Of a stretch of 64,000 nucleotides of DNA, positions 59,405 through 64,000 are shown piece by piece. The DNA comes from JBBCJT01 sp037190665 (lineage in GTDB: Bacteria; Pseudomonadota; Alphaproteobacteria; Acetobacterales; Acetobacteraceae), in contig JBBCJT010000033.1 in NCBI GenBank assembly GCA_037190665.1, positions 1 through 64,000 of the forward strand. Direction: 5' to 3'. The notes under the pieces are model-generated. The model saw only the letters and a list, made by a program, of their open reading frames with translations, had not been told where the DNA came from and did no database searches. Both the position numbers and the translations under genes were made by a program. The stretch's first letter is position 1. The number at the start of each line of letters is the position of its first letter.

Positions 59405-60546
59405 CCGTGATGCGACCCCGCCGGCATCCCGCGCTGCCGCCGGAGCGGTGGCCCGAGGCCGACCGGCTGGCATGGGAGGACGCGCACCGACAGCTGGACT
59501 TCCTCGCGGAGCCCGGCCGTGCCTCCGCCTGGCGCAGCGCCTCGGAGCGCAGCGCACGGGGCGCCTATGGCCGGTGGCTGCTGTGGCTCAGCGCGCAGGG
59601 GGTGGACCTGCAGGCGGAGGCGCCCGCGATCCGCTTCAGCCAGGACCGGCTCCGTGCTTACATGGAGTACTTGCACGAGGGCCGCTCGCCGGTGACGGCC
59701 GCGAGCTATCTCGGCATCCTGTGCATGGTGGTGGTCGCCGTGTTCCCCGATCGGGACTGGAACTGGCTGCGGGCGGTGCAACGCCGGCTGCGGCACCGCG
59801 CCAGGCCGGTGCGCGACAAGCAGGCCCGTATTGTCCCCGCCGGGCAGCTGCTGCAGCTGGGCCTCGATCTGATCGAGCGGGCCGGCGCGGTGCTGGACCG
59901 CTCCGGGATGCCGGGGATGCAACTGCAACAACTCGCCGCCGCGGCGCGCGACCACCGCGACGGGCTGATCATCGCGCTGCTGGCCTCCCGCCCGCTGCGC
60001 GTGCGAAACCTGCTGGGCATCGAGATCGGCCGGCAGCTTCGGCAGAACCAAGGCCGCGCGACGCTGCATTTCGATACGGCGGAAACCAAGGGCAACCAAA
60101 GCCTGGACGTCACCTGGCCGCAGATCCTGCTGCCTCCGCTGGAGCGCTATCTGGCGGAGGTCAGGCCGCTGCTGGTCGCGGCCTCGGCACCCGGCAATGT
60201 CGGACACCTGCCGCGGCCGCCAAGCGTCCGCCTCTGGGTCGGTCAGGGCGGCTCGCCGCTGACGCCGGGAGGGCTGCAGAAGGCGCTCGCCCGCCACACC
60301 GGACCGCGTTTCGGCCACCCGGTGAATGCGCATCTGTTCCGAGCTTGCGCCGCGAGCACCCTGGCGAACGCAGCGCCGGAGGCTGCCCGTCACGCCGCCG
60401 CGTTGCTCGGCCACCGCGGCATGCGAACCACAGAGCGGAGCTACATCGCTCCCGACAGCCGGATCGCCCTCGGCCGTCATCACGACCTGATCAGGTCAAT
60501 GCGAAAACGGGTGCGGCGGCGAAGGTCGGCGGAGGCGGCGACGTGA
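59401..60546 (+). CDS. Tyrosine recombinase/integrase, intact
   Basis: A 381-residue recombinase. Motifs: Arg in PLRVRNLLGIEIG, AHLFRACAASTLAN, LLGHRGMRTTERSYIAPDSR with the nucleophile Tyr. The second-box His is in VNAHLFRAC, and the usual HxxR is H-x-x-x-R-like. It starts with GTG overlapping the stop of the frameshifted integrase, so the two were made together and may act as a pair. It is expected to catalyse strand exchange at an attachment site, not located here. Confidence 0.87.
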   Translation: MTVMRPRRHPALPPERWPEADRLAWEDAHRQLDFLAEPGRASAWRSASERSARGAYGRWLLWLSAQGVDLQAEAPAIRFSQDRLRAYMEYLHEGRSPVTAASYLGILCMVVVAVFPDRDWNWLRAVQRRLRHRARPVRDKQARIVPAGQLLQLGLDLIERAGAVLDRSGMPGMQLQQLAAAARDHRDGLIIALLASRPLRVRNLLGIEIGRQLRQNQGRATLHFDTAETKGNQSLDVTWPQILLPPLERYLAEVRPLLVAASAPGNVGHLPRPPSVRLWVGQGGSPLTPGGLQKALARHTGPRFGHPVNAHLFRACAASTLANAAPEAARHAAALLGHRGMRTTERSYIAPDSRIALGRHHDLIRSMRKRVRRRRSAEAAT

Positions 60547-60723
60547 TGTCCTGGGCATCGTCCGGGGGCAAGCCAGGCCGTGGCTTCCCCCGGCTGGGAT
60601 GAGCTCCGGGGGCCGGCTCGATGGCCTATTCTCGCCGCACTGCGACTCGCGCGCACCGTCACGACCGGCGCAGGTCAACCGAAATGCCGGTTCAAACGCC
60701 GACCGATCCGCACCGGAGATGAG

Positions 60724-62007
60724 ATGACCGACCGCGTCGCCCTCTACGCCCGCTATTCCTCCGACCAGCAGCGCGAGGCTTCGATCGAGGACCAGCTGCG
60801 GCTGTGCACCGCCCGTGCCGAGAAGGAAGGCTGGACGGTGACAGGCACCTGGAGCGACGCCGCCATCTCCGGCGCCACCCTGCTGCGCCCCGGCTACCAG
60901 GCTCTGCTGGCGGCGATGCGCGCGGGCGCGGTCGACATCGTGCTGGCCGAGAGCCTCGACCGGTTCTCCCGCGACCTCGAGCACGTCGCGGCCTTCCACA
61001 AGCAGGCCCGCTTCTGCGGGGTCCGCATCGTCACCCTGGCCGATGGCGAGAGCTCCGAGATGGCAGTGGGTTTCAAGGGCACGATGGGCGCGTTGTATCT
61101 GCGCGACCTCGCGGCCAGGACCCATCGCGGGCTGGAGGGGCGCGTCCGCCAGGGACGAGCCATTGCCGCACCACCTTATGGTTATCGCGTCGTCCGTCGC
61201 CTCGGCGCTGACGGCGAGCCGGAACGGGGGCTGCGCGAGATCGACCCCGCGGAAGCCACCGTCCTCGGGCGGGTCTTCCGCGACTATGTCGGTGGCTTCA
61301 GTCCCCGCGCCATCGCACGCGCGCTGAACACCGAGGGCATCCCCGGACCGCGCGGCGGCATCTGGTACGACCAGACGCTGCGCGGCCGGCCCGGCCGTGC
61401 CGACGGCCTGCTGCGCAATCCCCTCTATGCGGGGCGGCTGGTCTGGAACCGCTATTCCGCCACCACCGATCCGCAGACCGGCGCCCGGGTCTGGCGGCAG
61501 AAGGATCGGCAGGAGGTGGTCGAGCGCAGGATCGCCAACCTCGTGGACGCCATCGCCGACGGGCTCAAGGCGCCCGGCCTGCAGCAGAAGCTCGACGAAC
61601 TGGGGGCGCGCCGGGCTGCCCTCAGAGCACAGATGCAGGCGGTACCGCCGGCCGCACCCGCCCTGCATCCCAACCTCGCCCAGCTCTACGCCGACCGCGT
61701 CGCCAGCCTCCGCCGCGCCCTTGATGCCGGCGACGGCGCCGAGGTGCTGGAGTCCGCCCGCGCCCTGATCGACACCGTCACCGTCTCCCCGCCGCCACCC
61801 GACCGGCCCGACGGACCGCCGGAGATCGAACTCGCCGGCAACCTCATCGAGATGCTCAGGGCCGGCGGAGCACGGCTCGACCCGGATCCGCACCCGCCTT
61901 TCAGCCACGCTCGCCAGTTCGGCAAAAGAAGATATGGGGGCAGAGCCCCTGCTGGCGCGAGGGAACCGGGCCCGTGGATCAGATTCTGCCCATCAGCAAC
62001 AGTATGA
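60724..62007 (+). CDS. Large serine recombinase with internal deletion
   Basis: A 427-residue product starting MTDRVALYARYSSDQQREAS, the resolvase catalytic domain with nucleophile Ser in YARYSSD and DRFSRDLEHVAAF. The recombinase domain follows (APPYGYRVVRRLG, FSPRAIARALNTEGIPGPRG, LRNPLYAGRLVWNR). After TGARVWRQKDRQEVVERRIA the sequence jumps directly to the C-terminal coiled-coil (NLVDAIADGLKAPGLQQKLD); the usual zinc-ribbon segment of about 100 or more residues (cysteine pairs) is missing. It might thus be inactive or altered. The start at 60724 fits family starts; the frame is open upstream to 60580. Confidence 0.82.
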   Translation: MTDRVALYARYSSDQQREASIEDQLRLCTARAEKEGWTVTGTWSDAAISGATLLRPGYQALLAAMRAGAVDIVLAESLDRFSRDLEHVAAFHKQARFCGVRIVTLADGESSEMAVGFKGTMGALYLRDLAARTHRGLEGRVRQGRAIAAPPYGYRVVRRLGADGEPERGLREIDPAEATVLGRVFRDYVGGFSPRAIARALNTEGIPGPRGGIWYDQTLRGRPGRADGLLRNPLYAGRLVWNRYSATTDPQTGARVWRQKDRQEVVERRIANLVDAIADGLKAPGLQQKLDELGARRAALRAQMQAVPPAAPALHPNLAQLYADRVASLRRALDAGDGAEVLESARALIDTVTVSPPPPDRPDGPPEIELAGNLIEMLRAGGARLDPDPHPPFSHARQFGKRRYGGRAPAGAREPGPWIRFCPSATV

Positions 62008-62137
62008 TCAGGATCAGCAGGACCAGCCCAAGCGTCCCCGACGGGGCATAGCCCCAGCTACGGCTCCAGCCCCAGGTCGGCAGCGCGCCGAGCAGCAGCA
62101 GGATCACGATGATCAGCAGGATGGTCGAGATCGTCAT
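61979..62137 (-). CDS. DUF3309 small membrane protein
   Basis: A 52-residue protein with two hydrophobic helices, MTISTILLIIVILLLLGALP and GTLGLVLLILIILLLMGRI, joined by TWGWSRSWGYAPS. This is the DUF3309 pattern (…LLGALPTW…SWGYGPSG…LLMGRI). Start at 62137. It overlaps by 29 bases the end of the serine recombinase on the other strand. Function unknown; related proteins are common in alphaproteobacteria. Confidence 0.88.
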   Translation of the reverse strand: MTISTILLIIVILLLLGALPTWGWSRSWGYAPSGTLGLVLLILIILLLMGRI

Positions 62138-62218
62138 TGCGGGGCTCTCCCATTGGGTCGGCCCCGTAACGCACGATGCCAAGCTTGCGTTGCAGCCGCC
62201 CGTGCGCGGCCGTGCGGA

Positions 62219-62887
62219 TCAGCCCAGATGGCGGGCGAAGAAGGCGAGCGTCCGCTGCTGCGCGGTGGCGTAGTCGCGCGGCGAGTAGCTGGCGCGGTCG
62301 TCACAGCCGAACCCGTGCTGGGCACCGGCGTAAACGTGGATCTCCACCTTCGGATGCGCGGCCCGGATCGCCTCGACATCGCTCAACGGGATCGAGGCGT
62401 CCTTCTCGCCGAAATGGAGCTGCACGGGACAGTTCGGCTGCTCGTCCTTCGTGCCCGCGATGCCGCCGCCGTACCAGCCGGAGGCGGCGGCGAAGAGCTT
62501 CGTCCGCGTCGCGCCCCACCAGGCGACGGTGCCGCCCCAGCAATAGCCGACGATACCGTGCCGGATGCCCTGCGGCAGCGCGGCCGCCGCCGCGGTCACG
62601 TCCGCCATGACCCCGTCATCGGGCACCTTCGCGCGCAGCTCGCGGCCGCGGGCGATGTCGTCGGGCTGGTAGCCCAGCTCCACGCCGCGTTCCGCACGGT
62701 CGAACAGCGCGGGCGCGACCACGGCGTAGCCCTCCGCGGCGAAGCGGTCGCAGACATTGCGGATGTGGCTGTTCACGCCGAAGATTTCCTGCACCACCAC
62801 GAGACCCCGCCGGGCATCCGCCGGGCCCGCCTTGTAGGCGGACAGCTCGTGACCATCGGCGGCGGTCAGCCTGATCATCGCGCCCAT
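62219..62887 (-). CDS. Dienelactone hydrolase family protein
   Basis: A 222-residue alpha/beta-hydrolase. The catalytic Cys is in IVGYCWGGTVAWW, Asp in FGEKDASIPL, His in YAGAQHGFGCD, and the Glu of the VVVQEIFGVNSHIRNVCDRF block is the family's partner to the Cys. The start is MGAMIRLTAADG (62887), or the Met three codons later. It may open dienelactones in aromatic degradation or act on other carbonyl esters; no pathway genes lie nearby. Confidence 0.92.
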   Translation of the reverse strand: MGAMIRLTAADGHELSAYKAGPADARRGLVVVQEIFGVNSHIRNVCDRFAAEGYAVVAPALFDRAERGVELGYQPDDIARGRELRAKVPDDGVMADVTAAAAALPQGIRHGIVGYCWGGTVAWWGATRTKLFAAASGWYGGGIAGTKDEQPNCPVQLHFGEKDASIPLSDVEAIRAAHPKVEIHVYAGAQHGFGCDDRASYSPRDYATAQQRTLAFFARHLG

Positions 62888-62984
62888 CGTTCCCTCCGAA
62901 TCTGATGTCCTGGGTGTTCCGCTGATGTGGAGTCGGCACCGGACCGGTGCCGGCTGGCAAGACATCATCCGCGCGATGTCGGCC

Positions 62985-63160
62985 CCTCCCCCTCTCCGCT
63001 TGCTGGTTCCGTGCGGAAAGGCCGAGGCAAGGAGCGTCCCGCGAGAGGGAGGGCCCGCGCCTGCGCGGGAGGGTGAGGGGCTCGCGCGGAGACCAAACCT
63101 CACCGTCACCCCGACCCTCTCCCGCAAACGGGTTAGGGGACGTTGTGTGACGGTCCTTAC
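62985..63160. repeat. Dispersed palindromic intergenic repeat, copy 3
   Basis: The region holds CCCCTCTCCGC, GCGAGAGGGAGGGCCCGCGC, GAGGGTGAGGGGCTCGCGCG and later CACCCCGACCCTCTCCCGCA, related to the copies at 1-130 and 6600-6700. It lies between the dienelactone hydrolase and amine oxidase genes; the whole 390-base spacer (62888-63276) has no supported gene. Confidence 0.6.
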
Positions 63161-63276
63161 CCTCCCTCTCGCTCGCCGCCGCTGCCGCCCAGCCGCTCCG
63201 CACACGTCCGGAGGCGAGAGGGGGAAAGGCAGATGCCGTTCACCTCGCGTTGAGACGCAAGCGGTCGAGCACAAGC

Positions 63277-64000
63277 TCACGCCGCGGCCGCCACCGTCGC
63301 GATCTCGCGCGCGGCGCGGCGGCCCGCCTTCAGCGCCCCGTGCGCGTAGGACGGATCCTCCGTGCTCGCGGCCTCGCCGGCGAAGAACAGGCGGTTCTCC
63401 ACCGGCGCGGACAGCGCCTCATGATCCGCCTCCGCCGCCCCCACCGGCAGGAAGCAGTAGGTGCCGCGCGCGTAGATGTCGCGCGACCAGCGGGTCACGC
63501 GCAGCTCCGCCGGGCGCGGGATCGCGTTGCCGAAGGCACGGCGCAGCGGCGCCATCACCGCATCGGACAGCGCGGCATCCGGCATCCGCTCGAAGGCGCG
63601 GGCCGCCCCGCCGCCGATCAGCGCCACCAGTGCCGGCGTGCGATGGTGCGGCATCAGGCTGACGATCTCGGGCGCGAGGTTCTGCTCGGTATCGGCGAGC
63701 ACGCGCACGAAATCCACATCCGCCGGCCAGAAGGCACGGTCGAAGCCGAGCACGACCTTGTTGAGCAGCCCGTTGCCTATGCGCGCGATCGCACCCTGCT
63801 TGGCCGCCGGCAGGGCGGGAACGAAGGTGACGTCGCCGTTCTTGAGCACGCCCAGCGGCAGGGTGATGACGACGCGGTCCGCCTCGAACAGTTCGCGTGT
63901 GGTCAGCACCCGCACCCCCGCGCCGATCATCTCGATCCGCGTGACCGGCTGGCGGTTGCGGATGTCGAGCCCGCGCGCGACGTGCTGGATGATCGCGCCG
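63277..64000 (-). CDS. Flavin-containing amine oxidase, C-terminal part (cut by window end)
   Basis: The visible 241 codons are the C-terminal half of an FAD-dependent amine oxidase: ADRVVITLPLGVLKNGDVTF, FDRAFWPADVDFV, TRWSRDIYARGTYCFLPVGA and the FAD-site FFAGEAASTEDPSYAHGALK. The frame is open to the window edge (GAIIQHVARGLDIRNRQPVT), so start and FAD-binding N terminus lie outside. It oxidises an amine, perhaps a polyamine, to the aldehyde with H2O2 production; substrate unknown. Confidence 0.92.
   Translation of the reverse strand, partial: GAIIQHVARGLDIRNRQPVTRIEMIGAGVRVLTTRELFEADRVVITLPLGVLKNGDVTFVPALPAAKQGAIARIGNGLLNKVVLGFDRAFWPADVDFVRVLADTEQNLAPEIVSLMPHHRTPALVALIGGGAARAFERMPDAALSDAVMAPLRRAFGNAIPRPAELRVTRWSRDIYARGTYCFLPVGAAEADHEALSAPVENRLFFAGEAASTEDPSYAHGALKAGRRAAREIATVAAAA

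Noticed and set aside
1..64000. tRNA, rRNA and CRISPR arrays
   Set aside because: I looked in the spacers and saw no cloverleaf with CCA-type end or GTTCRANTC arm, no rRNA sequence and no regularly spaced identical repeats. A tRNAscan run would settle attachment-site tRNAs.

Overview
The window is high-GC DNA that looks like an alphaproteobacterium of the Acetobacteraceae/Rhodospirillales type. The grounds are the dense GC-rich coding, the petABC cytochrome bc1 operon beside an oxygen-dependent hemF, the MoxR-DUF58 pair, the DUF1285-CoA pyrophosphatase-DUF6111 operon and mtnP. This assignment is inferred from gene content; no rRNA or tRNA gene was seen.

Left part (about 1-11.4 kb) looks like core chromosome: MoxR/DUF58, a small housekeeping operon, an orphan peptide-type binding protein with a BAAT-like acyl hydrolase, hemF, the bc1 complex and MTA phosphorylase. 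Right end (about 62.2-64 kb) looks core again: dienelactone hydrolase and a flavin amine oxidase cut by the window edge. One dispersed palindromic repeat family occurs in both flanks.

Between them lies a mosaic of about 50 kb with many mobile-element scars. 11.5-15.7 kb: an IS5-type end remnant, an ECF sigma/anti-sigma pair, TerC, a truncated DedA, and SoxR with a SoxR-type promoter driving a metallo-beta-lactamase-fold gene. 16.2-22.8 kb: a 991-residue NTPase/winged-helix regulator followed by an unrecognised three-gene operon led by a calcineurin-like phosphoesterase. 23.1-31.7 kb: complete Kdp potassium system (kdpFABC plus a tiny extra membrane ORF, divergent kdpDE), ended by a transposase fragment. 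31.7-35.3 kb: DUF899, an HTH protein, a beta-propeller protein, and remnants of a serine recombinase and a DUF763 gene. 35.3-40.2 kb: a second ECF pair, divergent from a subtilisin-like protease with a poly-Asp N terminus, facing a small secreted Asp-rich protein, a vitamin-K-carboxylase-like (HTTM) membrane protein and a DCC thiol oxidoreductase. 40.7-45.4 kb: a complete type II CBASS antiphage operon (CD-NTase, Cap2 E1/E2, Cap3 JAMM peptidase, Cap4 nuclease-SAVED). 46-48.8 kb: PepSY proteins and a two-component system. 49-55 kb: MFS transporter, a DUF7673-like gene next to an AT-rich origin-like segment, an inactivated IS5/IS427-type element, and a PhzF-cupin-LysE set divergent from a LysR regulator. 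55-62 kb: integration module with excisionase-like genes, a frameshifted and an intact tyrosine recombinase, and an internally deleted large serine recombinase.

The best candidates for poorly described biology are the poly-Asp protease/HTTM carboxylase/DCC cluster and the phosphoesterase operon behind the large regulator. The CBASS operon is a recognised type but complete.
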